Shown here: one piece after another, positions 15,127 through 22,775 of the stretch | Layout of the letters: each line of letters starts with the position of its first letter | How positions within the stretch are numbered: position 1 is the first letter of the stretch | Source: Sandaracinaceae bacterium | GTDB lineage: Bacteria > Myxococcota_A > Polyangia > Polyangiales > Sandaracinaceae | Direction of reading: 5' to 3' | DNA length: 32,838 nt | NCBI GenBank assembly: GCA_025056955.1 | Contig: JANWYL010000003.1 | Location: 1-32,838, forward strand | The notes under the pieces: generated by a model | The model's input: only the letters and a program-made list of their open reading frames with translations | The model's database searches: none | What the model was told of the DNA's origin: nothing | Made by a program: the position numbers and the translations under genes

Positions 15127-16416
15127 ATGAGTGCCTCGACGCGAATCCGCGCTGTAAAGGGCATGCACGACGTGCTTCCCCAGGCGATGGCCAGGTGGAA
15201 GCGGGTGGAGGCGCTTTTTCGCGATCTCGCCGAGCGCCATGGGTATGCCGAAATCCGCACCCCCCTCGTTGAGCCCACATCCCTCTTTGTGCGCTCGATC
15301 GGCGAAAGCACGGACATCGTCGGAAAAGAAATGTATAGCTTCGTCGATAAGGGCGAAGACTCCCTCACCCTTCGTCCCGAAGGCACAGCCTCGGCCGTTC
15401 GGGCCTATATCGAGCACGAAATCCACGCCCAAGAAGCCGTCACCAAATGGTACTACATCGGACCCATGTTTCGGCGCGAGCGCCCGGCCAGAGGGCGATA
15501 CCGCCAGTTTTGGCAAGCCGGCATCGAATGCTTTGGCGATCCAGGTCCCTATAGCGACGCCGAGGCGATTGCCCTTTTGGTCGAGGTATTGCGCGCAATT
15601 GGCCTCTCAGAGCTCGAGGTCGTCGTGAATTCAATTGGCTCTCGATCAAGCAAAGAGCGCTATCGCCAGGCCCTCGTTGAATTCCTCAAGCCCCACAAGG
15701 AGGCCCTCTCCCTTGAAAGCCAAAGGCGCCTTGAGACCAATCCCCTCCGCATCCTCGACTCCAAAGACCCAAAGGACCAAGCGATTTGCAAAAATGCTCC
15801 TGCGATTTTGGATTTTCTTTCTGAACAAGATCGGGCGCATTTTGAAAGCCTTTGCGAGCTTCTGGCACGCCTTGGCATCGAAAGCCGCGTGGACCCCCAC
15901 CTGGTCCGAGGCCTCGACTACTATTCCCGAACCCTTTTTGAAGTGCGGGGCAAGGGTGGTGAACTCGGTGCGCAAAATGCGCTCGCCGGAGGCGGTCGCT
16001 ACGACGAACTGGTGGAGGCACTCGGTGGGCCGCCAACTCCAGCGATTGGCTTTGCCATGGGAATCGAGCGCATCCTTTTGGCATGCGAAAACACGCAAGA
16101 AGGGCCATCCCTCGATGTGTGGGTTGCAACCCCAGACCCCTCCCTTCTCCCCTGCGTCCTTGAGCTTCTCACCCTTCTCCGCCGCGACGGAATCCGGGCA
16201 GATGCCGATCTCAGAGGCACTTCGCTTCGAAGCCAGCTGCGCCGGGCCCAAAAAAAAGGAGTTCCCTTTGTCCTTTTGCTCGGTCCAGAGGAAGAAGCCA
16301 AATCCACCTTTCGCCTCAAAGACATGGAAGGCCACAGCGAAGAAGAAATTCCGCAAAGCGCTCTTTTTTTTGAGCTCAAGCGCAGGCTTCCAAAGCGCTC
16401 TCCTTCCGCCCTCTAG
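15127..16416 (+). CDS. hisS: Histidyl-tRNA synthetase
   Basis: A class II synthetase that charges tRNA-His in the cytosol. Its 429 residues match the bacterial enzyme. Visible motifs in order are GMHDVLP near the N terminus, TLRPEGTA, motif 2 FRRERPARGRYRQFWQ, the histidine-specific LVRGLDYYSRTLFE (from residue 259), and GGGRYDELV. Motif 3 follows as GFAMGIERIL, then the C-terminal anticodon-binding domain (about 330-425). The ATG at 15127 lies just after a purine-rich AAGGG with only two bases spacing, and that sequence is one arm of an inverted repeat. The 3' end appears to overlap the start of the next, FP-repeat, gene. HisZ is excluded by the complete catalytic motifs and the full anticodon-binding domain. 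Confidence 0.97.
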   Translation: MSASTRIRAVKGMHDVLPQAMARWKRVEALFRDLAERHGYAEIRTPLVEPTSLFVRSIGESTDIVGKEMYSFVDKGEDSLTLRPEGTASAVRAYIEHEIHAQEAVTKWYYIGPMFRRERPARGRYRQFWQAGIECFGDPGPYSDAEAIALLVEVLRAIGLSELEVVVNSIGSRSSKERYRQALVEFLKPHKEALSLESQRRLETNPLRILDSKDPKDQAICKNAPAILDFLSEQDRAHFESLCELLARLGIESRVDPHLVRGLDYYSRTLFEVRGKGGELGAQNALAGGGRYDELVEALGGPPTPAIGFAMGIERILLACENTQEGPSLDVWVATPDPSLLPCVLELLTLLRRDGIRADADLRGTSLRSQLRRAQKKGVPFVLLLGPEEEAKSTFRLKDMEGHSEEEIPQSALFFELKRRLPKRSPSAL

Positions 16417-18019
16417 GGGTTGGCTTTTTGGCCTCGCATCCATTCTGCTTTTCATCCTTGTGCCCGAGCGCTTGGAAGCCCAAGGCCCTCAGTCTGTCAA
16501 GAGGGAAGGTGAAACCAAATCCCCTGGCGAAGAAGCTTCTCCCCAGGCCATTCCACTCACTCCCCAAGCCACAGATTCCCCTTTTTCCCTCTTCCTTCCC
16601 CCCCTTTTAAGCTATGAGGAAAGCCAAAAAGGAAAGTCTCTCACCATCTTCCCCTTTTTTTACCTTCGTGAGTCTCATCGCTCAAAAGAGTTTTTGATTC
16701 CTCCATTTTATCACCGTGAAGGTGATGATCCGGTTGATGCCCTCTTTCCACTTTTCTTTTGGCTTCGGGGTCAAAAACACCACACCCTCATCTTTCCTCT
16801 CTTCTTTCACCTGGAGAACTCTGAGGGCCACGACTGGGGGATTCCTCCCCTTTTTTGGAGCGGAAGGCGAAAGGGAGGTGCTTTTTACGATTTGGCCCCA
16901 CCTTTCTTTTTTTCGTGGGGGGATCGGGAGCAATCGCATTGGATTGCAGGGCCTGCCTACCGTTTTTCAAGCCTTGAAGACGAAAGGTGGGGTCTATTTC
17001 CTTTCATCTGGGCGCGGAATGCCAGAGAAGAGGAATACCTCTTTGTTCCGCCCCTTTTTTGGAGGTGGCGCAACCCAGAGCTCAAGCGCACCCTCACCAT
17101 CATCGCACCATTTTACCATCACGAAAATGAAAAGGATCGTTTTTTTGGTTTATTTCCCCTCTTTCATCTGAGTGAAGGAAATGGCTCTCACTCCCTCACC
17201 ATCCCCCCTCTCCTTTTCCACATTGAGGATTCCCCCCATCTTTTGCGTCTATTGAGCCCCCTCTTCTTCTATGAGCGGAGCAAAGGGAAAGAAACCATCG
17301 TTTCATGGTTCTATCAACGCCATCAAGGTGTCACCCTCTTTGAAGGAGTGATTCCCTTCTTTGCGAATTTTTATGATCCCCGGGATGCGTCGCGCATCAC
17401 CATGGTGACGCCGCTTTTTTGGAATTGGTCAAGCCCAGCAGAAGAAAATTTTGTGCTGCTTCCCCTCTTCCTTTCCCTCCGCGAGCATGGGCGCACATCC
17501 CTTTGGCTTACCCCTCTTTTTGGGCATCATACGAATCTGGAAAAAGGGGATGAAACGACGTGGATCTTCCCATCCATTCAAATCTCCCGCTGGCATGATG
17601 GGGACGCATTCAACATTCACCCGATTTTCTACTTTGAAAGCGTGTCAACCCACCGCTTCACCGTGATCAACCCCATCTGGTGGGATTTTGAGCATTTCGA
17701 CGAAAACAAGCGCTACACCGTGCTTTTTCCCCTCTATTACCGAGTCGTCGAAGGAGTGACGGAAAGCCAGGTCACCCTTCCAATTCCAACCTACTACCGA
17801 AGGCGAGAGTGGAAAAACGAGGGCCAGTGGGAGTGGGAGTTTCATCTGGCTGGTCTCTTCGATGTGGGTGAGAAAAGCCAAGGTGAGCATTGGTGGAGGC
17901 TCTTGTATGGCTTGATTGGGTGGGAGCATCGGCGAGCCCATAACCGTTTGTGGCTCTTTTACCTTCCAATCGATTTTCCACACCCTGTGCAAAGCACAGG
18001 AATTGCAAAAACGCCATAG
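16370..18019 (+). CDS. Secreted aromatic FP-repeat protein of unknown function
   Basis: About 549 residues. A hydrophobic segment ending ERLEA looks like a signal peptide, followed by a Pro/Glu-rich linker. The rest consists of roughly 24 consecutive units of 15-20 residues. Each has a beta-strand-like core centred on [FIL]-P-[PLF]-[LF]-[FYW], for example IFPLFFHLE and VPPLFWRW, and a charged turn of 5-9 residues. The protein is exceptionally rich in Phe, Trp, Tyr and Pro. This suggests an all-beta repeat fold, perhaps an outer-membrane barrel or extracellular sheet, but I do not recognise a named family. There is no ATG near the signal. The TTG at 16370, inside hisS, is the best in-frame start, without a visible Shine-Dalgarno, so the start is weak. 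Codon use resembles the neighbours, and translation may be coupled to hisS. Confidence 0.7.
   Translation: MSSSAGFQSALLPPSRGWLFGLASILLFILVPERLEAQGPQSVKREGETKSPGEEASPQAIPLTPQATDSPFSLFLPPLLSYEESQKGKSLTIFPFFYLRESHRSKEFLIPPFYHREGDDPVDALFPLFFWLRGQKHHTLIFPLFFHLENSEGHDWGIPPLFWSGRRKGGAFYDLAPPFFFSWGDREQSHWIAGPAYRFSSLEDERWGLFPFIWARNAREEEYLFVPPLFWRWRNPELKRTLTIIAPFYHHENEKDRFFGLFPLFHLSEGNGSHSLTIPPLLFHIEDSPHLLRLLSPLFFYERSKGKETIVSWFYQRHQGVTLFEGVIPFFANFYDPRDASRITMVTPLFWNWSSPAEENFVLLPLFLSLREHGRTSLWLTPLFGHHTNLEKGDETTWIFPSIQISRWHDGDAFNIHPIFYFESVSTHRFTVINPIWWDFEHFDENKRYTVLFPLYYRVVEGVTESQVTLPIPTYYRRREWKNEGQWEWEFHLAGLFDVGEKSQGEHWWRLLYGLIGWEHRRAHNRLWLFYLPIDFPHPVQSTGIAKTP
17984..18000. repeat. 17-base perfect hairpin at the end of the FP-repeat gene
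   Basis: CCTGTGC and GCACAGG are separated by AAA, forming a 7-bp stem with a 3-base loop, 17 bases before the stop codon. There is no T run after it, so it does not look like an intrinsic terminator. It may be chance within coding sequence. Confidence 0.4.
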
Positions 18020-18257
18020 GGTGCACAGAAATTTCACCGTGACCGGCATCCTACGCCCCAATCTCTCACCGCTCCTTGGCTTTGCAGCCAGCAGAAGTGC
18101 GAAAGCGATCTTCCCCTTCTTGTTGAAAGCAGCCTTTTTTACTGGCAAATTTTCCCTCAACAATTTTTTGATACCAACTCCCAACGCATGCGAGGCCTTG
18201 AATGGAGTACCCTTCCTTGGTTAAGTTGCATGAAAAATTTGGGTTTGGGTAGGGTTC
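18020..18257 (+). other. Intergenic stretch with unusually long open frame and a weak terminator-like repeat
   Basis: The largest gap in the window (238 bases). The frame of the FP-repeat gene stays open for another 89 codons after its TAG (to a TGA at 18287-18289), but the downstream residues lack the FP repeat pattern. TTGTTGA (18120-18126) is complementary to TCAACAA (18157-18163) and is followed by six T (18164-18169), a poor terminator because of the 30-base loop. No convincing promoter was found for the HEAT gene. Confidence 0.35.
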
Positions 18258-20645
18258 ATGAACAATCAGAAGGAATTCCCTCTCTCTGATGAAGGAGACG
18301 AGAGGCTTAGCCGGGCAGTCGAAGCGGTGGCTGGCCTTGATGACGATGCGGCCCTCCGAAAGATCCGAAGGAGGACGAGTTGGTTTGGGCGCATCCTCGC
18401 CATTCTTTTCGTTGGGGGGGGTGCACTGCTTGCCTTTTTCGCCTGGGAAAGGCACGTGGCCTACGAGCAAAGGTGGGACGAGTATCAGAAGGCGCGAAGA
18501 GAAGCTCAAAACGTTGAGGATTTCCTTCAAAGGATTCGCGCAATTTACCCAAAATCCACCTTTCAAGACGTGCGCATTCAGATCCTCGCAAAATTTGGCG
18601 AGTACAAGGACGTGCAGGCCTTGCCTTTGATCATTCAAGCGCTTGATGAGCCTGGTCCAGTGCGCACTCAGGCGGCCCGTTCGATTGCCCAAATCGGCTC
18701 GCCTGGTGCAGATTCGGCAAGGCCAGCGCTCCTTCGGGTCCTTGCGGAATCGAAGGATCCTGCAAACCGCGCTGCTGTGGCCTGGGCCCTTGCGGTGCTT
18801 GGAGAATCGAGCGCAGCAGATGCAATTGTTGAGGAATTCGCCGCTGGGCGCCTCCAGGGGCAACCGGGCTTCGATCCACGTGTGGTCGCTCGGGCAGTTG
18901 GCGTGGAGCGCCTTTCAAAGATGACCAAGCACAAGGAAGTGAGCGTGCGGGCCCTTGTGGCCCAAGCCCTCTCTGAGGCAGGTGGCCCAGAGGTCGTATC
19001 CCCCCTCATCGAGCTTCTTTCAGATGAAGACGATCAGGTGCGCAAGCAAGCGGCTGCGGGTTTGGGCCGAGTTGGAGACACTCGGGCAGCAAGCGCGCTT
19101 TTTGCAGCCATGCAACGCAACCCATCCATGCGCCTCCAGGTTCTCGATGCGCTCAAGCGCTCAACCAGCGCAAAGGGCCTTGCGCTGTTGCTTCGCGAAG
19201 CGAGCAGCGACGAAGCGCGGCGGGATTTGGTGGCGATGATCCGGGCAACCCACGATCCTGAAGGCGCTGAGGCCTTGGCCTCGATGTTGAGCTCCAAGGA
19301 CGAGCAGATCCGTTTTCAGGCGAGTGCAGGCCTTGCAGAACTTGGAGACAAGCGAGCACAGCCCTTTCTTCTCGAGTTTGCCAAGGGCTCGGATCTCGAT
19401 CGTGCGCGAGACGCCCTCGATCTCCTTTTTTGGGTTTCATCTCCCGAGGTGGTGCCTGCCCTTGCCCCCATGCTAAATGACGATGCCTTCATCGCAAGGA
19501 GAGCCGGCATCATCAAGGTGCTTGGCCGTTCGGGTTCTGAAGAAGCCGGGCGGTTGCTCATGCGCGAAATCGATGGAGACGACGCAGGGGCGGCAGCGAT
19601 CGCCTTGGCCGAGCTTCGCTACGAGCCTGCTTTTCAGCACTTTTTGCGGGCAGCCCCTCGGCAAAATAATACGCCATTTAACCAGCACGCCGGCTTGTGT
19701 GGGGATTTGCTTGAGCCTGATTTCAAAAAGCGCACGGCAGCCGTGCGGGGCCTTGGGCATTTCGGACGCCCTCAAGCGGCCCCAGTGCTCATGGCCATTA
19801 TCGAAGACACGCAAGACGACCTGCGCCTTCGGAGTGAGGCCGGCCTTGCGCTTGGGGCTGTGGCCGATGAGGCGATTTTGGCCAAGGTCATCGAGAAGGT
19901 GCGCGCACCGCAAGGAGACGAGGCCGCAAAGCGCTTCTACCTTGCCGCCCTTTGGCAGCGTCCAAGCAAGGCCCTGAGTTCAAAGCTTTTTGAAATCGTG
20001 GCCGATTCCTCACTTTCAGCCGATCTCCGCTTACCTGCGGCTGTGGCCCTTGGCTACGCCGCTGACCCCGCCTACGAAGAGCGCTTGGTCGAGCTCCTCA
20101 GGCAGCCACGGGTTGCAGATGGTGCTGCCCTGGCCATTGCCCTTGGCGGAAGCGAAGCGGGCGCAAAGGCCTTGCTCCAGGCCCTAAGCCAAGACAGCGA
20201 GCTCCGGACGGTGATTCAAGATCTCTTCCTCAAGCCAACCAACGACTGGCTGAGCCTCGTGACACGCACCCTTTGGGATTCAGGGCAGATCCATAGGAGG
20301 CTCATCGTTGCAGACATTCTTCATCGGGGCGAAGGCGAAAACCGATATGGCTTTGCGTGGACTGCCTTTATCGCTCGCCTCCAGGCGGGATGGAATGGGA
20401 TTGAGGGCATGAATCCAATCGAAATCCGCAAGCGGCTCTATCAAGATTTGCGAAGCGAAAACACTGCCCTTCGGCCCCTCATTGCCCGGACCCTCGCTGC
20501 GATGGGCGAAATCGGTCTCCTCCTTGCAGCCAGGGATGCAGGTGGTCCTGGCTCTGAAGAGGCGCGAGCCCTTCTTATGGAAATGAATCGCCCTCGAAGC
20601 GACGAGGAAGCCCAAAGGGCTTTGGGGGGGATTGTGGCCCGCTAA
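18258..20645 (+). CDS. Membrane-anchored HEAT-repeat protein
   Basis: A 795-residue protein with a charged cytoplasmic N terminus (residues 1-42), one hydrophobic segment (about 43-63) and a long body of helical repeats. The repeats show the HEAT/PBS-lyase-like pattern: V-R-x-x-A-A-x-A-L-x-x-[IL]-G followed by A-x-P-x-L-x-x-x-L. Clear examples are at about residues 133-146 and 238-270, and repeats continue with decay to the C terminus. Such proteins usually act as scaffolds, and no catalytic motif is visible. The topology (N-terminus in, repeats outside) is inferred from the basic RKIRRR stretch just before the membrane segment. The ATG at 18258 follows TAGGG by a few bases. The stop lies 10 bases upstream of the methyltransferase start, so these two genes are probably co-transcribed. 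Confidence 0.85.
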   Translation: MNNQKEFPLSDEGDERLSRAVEAVAGLDDDAALRKIRRRTSWFGRILAILFVGGGALLAFFAWERHVAYEQRWDEYQKARREAQNVEDFLQRIRAIYPKSTFQDVRIQILAKFGEYKDVQALPLIIQALDEPGPVRTQAARSIAQIGSPGADSARPALLRVLAESKDPANRAAVAWALAVLGESSAADAIVEEFAAGRLQGQPGFDPRVVARAVGVERLSKMTKHKEVSVRALVAQALSEAGGPEVVSPLIELLSDEDDQVRKQAAAGLGRVGDTRAASALFAAMQRNPSMRLQVLDALKRSTSAKGLALLLREASSDEARRDLVAMIRATHDPEGAEALASMLSSKDEQIRFQASAGLAELGDKRAQPFLLEFAKGSDLDRARDALDLLFWVSSPEVVPALAPMLNDDAFIARRAGIIKVLGRSGSEEAGRLLMREIDGDDAGAAAIALAELRYEPAFQHFLRAAPRQNNTPFNQHAGLCGDLLEPDFKKRTAAVRGLGHFGRPQAAPVLMAIIEDTQDDLRLRSEAGLALGAVADEAILAKVIEKVRAPQGDEAAKRFYLAALWQRPSKALSSKLFEIVADSSLSADLRLPAAVALGYAADPAYEERLVELLRQPRVADGAALAIALGGSEAGAKALLQALSQDSELRTVIQDLFLKPTNDWLSLVTRTLWDSGQIHRRLIVADILHRGEGENRYGFAWTAFIARLQAGWNGIEGMNPIEIRKRLYQDLRSENTALRPLIARTLAAMGEIGLLLAARDAGGPGSEEARALLMEMNRPRSDEEAQRALGGIVAR

Positions 20646-20655
20646 GGGTTTGCCC

Positions 20656-21456
20656 ATGGAGCAGCCCAAAAAAAGCCAGGCACCTGCGCTTTCAGGCGAA
20701 ATCACTTGTGGCTTTCATGCCTCGCGGGCCCTCATTGAAATTCGCCCTCAAGCGATTTGGGAGATCTTGGTTGATTCCACCCAACGCCATTTGCTCGAAG
20801 GGCTCCCCCCTCCCCTCAGGCGCTTGGCCAAAGAAACCAGCACGATTGAGCTGAGCCAAAAGGCCGGAACCAGCCTCCACGAGGGGGTTGTGATCCGAGC
20901 AGCACCGCGGCATTGGCTCAAAAGCAAAGAGCTCATCGCTTGCCTTCGATCTGGCCCAAGTCCCTCGCTCTTCGTCGCGCTCGACCGTGTGAGAAACCCT
21001 TACAACATCGGAGCAATCATCCGAAGCGCTGCCTTTTTTGGGGTCGAGGCGGTGATCCTCGGCTCGCTTGCCCCCCACACCGGCCTTTCGCCCGATGCGA
21101 TTCGAGTGGCAGAAGGAGGCGCAGAGCTTGTGCGCTTCGCAAGGACCACGGATTTGGCCGAAACCTTGAATCGTTTGCGGGACAAAGGGGCACGTGTGTG
21201 CGGCGCCGAAAGCGAAGGAGGCGGAGGAGCTGAAACAATTCCCAAAAGCACCCCTCTCGTTTTCGTTTTTGGCCACGAACGCGAAGGGCTCTCAAAACGC
21301 GTCCGCGAAACGTGCGATCTCATCGTTTCGATCCCGCGCCGCACCGCACTCGCCTCGCTGAATGTCGCCGTTGCTGCAGGCATTCTCATCCACGAGATGC
21401 GGCGCCCTCCCCTAAAAAACCAAGGGCTGCGCCAAAAGCCGGCCTCGTCGCAATAG
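20656..21456 (+). CDS. SpoU/TrmH-family RNA 2'-O-methyltransferase
   Basis: A 266-residue SAM-dependent SPOUT methyltransferase, probably acting on rRNA or tRNA ribose. All three family motifs are visible. Motif 1 is NPYNIGAIIRSAAFFG (N114 onwards), motif 2 is FGHEREGLS (G206-S213), and motif 3 is IPRRTALASLNVAVAAGILI (I226 onwards, N236). Motif 3 has RRTALA where many members have a shorter M-x-G-x-V, a small deviation. The N-terminal 95 residues look like the substrate-binding extension of RlmB/TrmH-type enzymes, so target identity cannot be assigned. The ATG at 20656 has AAGGG seven bases upstream. The stop (21454-21456) directly abuts the stop of the convergent gene. Confidence 0.9.
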   Translation: MEQPKKSQAPALSGEITCGFHASRALIEIRPQAIWEILVDSTQRHLLEGLPPPLRRLAKETSTIELSQKAGTSLHEGVVIRAAPRHWLKSKELIACLRSGPSPSLFVALDRVRNPYNIGAIIRSAAFFGVEAVILGSLAPHTGLSPDAIRVAEGGAELVRFARTTDLAETLNRLRDKGARVCGAESEGGGGAETIPKSTPLVFVFGHEREGLSKRVRETCDLIVSIPRRTALASLNVAVAAGILIHEMRRPPLKNQGLRQKPASSQ

Positions 21457-22323
21457 TCATGCGCAAAAGCGATCGAGAATCGCGCGCACCCGAAGCGCGC
21501 TTTCGCCCATCCGGAGGCCATACCAAGAGAGGTCTCTCCCAGCAACGAAGCAAACGCGCAGGCCAAAGGAGCGAAAAAAAGCTGCCTCCTTTTCGGTGAA
21601 GGGATAGGGCTCGTCAGGAAGAAGCACAAGCTCAGGCGCTCGCTCGAGCACCTCTTCGATGCGAACCCGCGGATAACGCGTGTCCCTGCCTTCGGCCTTT
21701 TTTTCGTCTGGAGGAGCCAACCCCAAGTCGGCAGCAAGGGGATAGCGCCGCTTGCGATCGCCAAAGATGTTGTGGCCGCCCGCAAGGTCCAGCATATCGG
21801 CCATGAAGGTCTCATCGTTAAAGGTCATGAGCGGGTCAAACCAAATCGGGCAAAAAACCCTAAGAGGCCTTCTGGTTTTGCGCTGGGCTTCGGCCTGAGC
21901 CAGCTCCTCCTCCATCTGCGCGATCGCTTGCGAGCTTTTGGGGTCGATCCCCAGAAGCTCAGCGATGTCGTAGACCAAGGCCCTCCCCTCCTCAATGGTT
22001 TTGGGAAAGCTCACATGCACGGGAATGCCCTTTTCTTCAAGCTTTCGGACAATCTCAGGGGTGTTTTCTTCCTGATTCGCAAACACAATGTCCGGACGCA
22101 GGGCCTCTATCGCTTCAACCTTGGCGTTTTTGGTGCCGCCCACCGTGGGCACGGCCTCGATTTGCCCCCGCGGCTCCACACAATACTCGGTGCGGCCCAC
22201 AAGCACCTCCACACCAGCAAGGAGGGCAATGGTCTCGGTTTCGCTTGGAACAATCGAAACAACGCGTTTTGGAACATGTTTCAGCTCAATGAAACGCCCA
22301 AGCGCATCGACCACAGGCCGCAT
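21457..22323 (-). CDS. TroA/BtuF-like metal or cobalamin receptor without a signal peptide
   Basis: A 288-residue protein of the helical-backbone metal-receptor superfamily (BtuF/FhuD type). It opens with a PKRVVSIVPSETETIALLA stretch, the typical first strand and helix of these proteins, then VGRTEYC, and EAIEALRPDIVFA, which is the classic E-x-I-x-x-L-x-P-D-[LI]-V motif. A helical linker follows and then the second lobe, with MADMLDLAGGHNIF and the EEVLERAPELVLLP repeat of the ligand-binding motif. Normally these are periplasmic partners of ABC transporters, but here the mature fold begins at residue 10 with no signal peptide, so it should stay in the cytosol. The start is secure: AAGGAGG (22328-22334) lies four bases upstream. 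The gene follows gcvH by 20 bases. No permease or ATPase gene is adjacent. Confidence 0.82.
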   Translation of the reverse strand: MRPVVDALGRFIELKHVPKRVVSIVPSETETIALLAGVEVLVGRTEYCVEPRGQIEAVPTVGGTKNAKVEAIEALRPDIVFANQEENTPEIVRKLEEKGIPVHVSFPKTIEEGRALVYDIAELLGIDPKSSQAIAQMEEELAQAEAQRKTRRPLRVFCPIWFDPLMTFNDETFMADMLDLAGGHNIFGDRKRRYPLAADLGLAPPDEKKAEGRDTRYPRVRIEEVLERAPELVLLPDEPYPFTEKEAAFFRSFGLRVCFVAGRDLSWYGLRMGESALRVRAILDRFCA

Positions 22324-22327
22324 GTTT

Positions 22328-22334
22328 CCTCCTT
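22328..22334 (-). promoter_or_regulatory. Perfect Shine-Dalgarno fixing the start of the signal-less receptor gene
   Basis: AAGGAGG on the minus strand lies four bases upstream of the ATG at 22323. It rules against a longer N terminus that might have held a signal peptide. Confidence 0.8.
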
Positions 22335-22343
22335 AAGGGGATC

Positions 22344-22730
22344 CTACTCGAGCGAAGCCACGTAACGCTCGTAGGCCTGTGCGTCCATCAGGTCATCAAG
22401 CCAGCTCTCAAGCCGCACAAGAAGGAGCCAGCCTTTTCCGTAAGGGTCTTCGTTCACAAATTCGGGATGTTCAAAGAGGGCTTCGTTGACCTCGACGACT
22501 TCTCCAGAAAGAGGGGCGTAGAGGTCGCTCACTGCCTTGACAGATTCGACTGTTCCAAAGCTCTTTCCTGCCTCAATCCGGCTTCCGACTTTAGGAAGAT
22601 CGACGAGGGTGATTTCTCCAAGCTGGCTTACGGCGTGAGCGGTGATCCCGATCCTTACGAGTTCACCCTCGCTTCTCGCCCATTCGTGTTCTTTCGTGTA
22701 TTTGAGGTCTTTGGGGTACTGGTTCGACAT
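22344..22730 (-). CDS. gcvH: Glycine cleavage system H protein
   Basis: A small lipoyl carrier protein that shuttles the aminomethyl intermediate between the P, T and L proteins of glycine decarboxylation. Its 128 residues are standard. The N terminus has KYTKEHEWA, the lipoylated Lys65 lies in GTVESVKAVSDLYAP, and NEDPYGKGWLL plus a terminal helix complete the fold. It is second in the operon, 45 bases after gcvT and 20 bases before the receptor-like gene. AGGA precedes the ATG by about four bases. No gcvP gene (glycine decarboxylase) is present in the window, so the P protein must be encoded elsewhere. Confidence 0.97.
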   Translation of the reverse strand: MSNQYPKDLKYTKEHEWARSEGELVRIGITAHAVSQLGEITLVDLPKVGSRIEAGKSFGTVESVKAVSDLYAPLSGEVVEVNEALFEHPEFVNEDPYGKGWLLLVRLESWLDDLMDAQAYERYVASLE

Positions 22731-22775
22731 GCTTTCCTAGGTTGATCCCCAATTGGAGGAAGTCAACGTTGCTTT

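Noticed and set aside
15635..16369. Upstream extension of the FP-repeat gene inside hisS
   Set aside because: The residues are Ser/Arg/Lys-rich without repeats, and hisS in the other frame is certain. The repeat protein's signal peptide begins only near 16420.
18066..18863. Minus-strand reading frame across the gap before the HEAT gene
   Set aside because: It overlaps the beginning of the HEAT gene in antisense, has no start signal and no recognisable domain.
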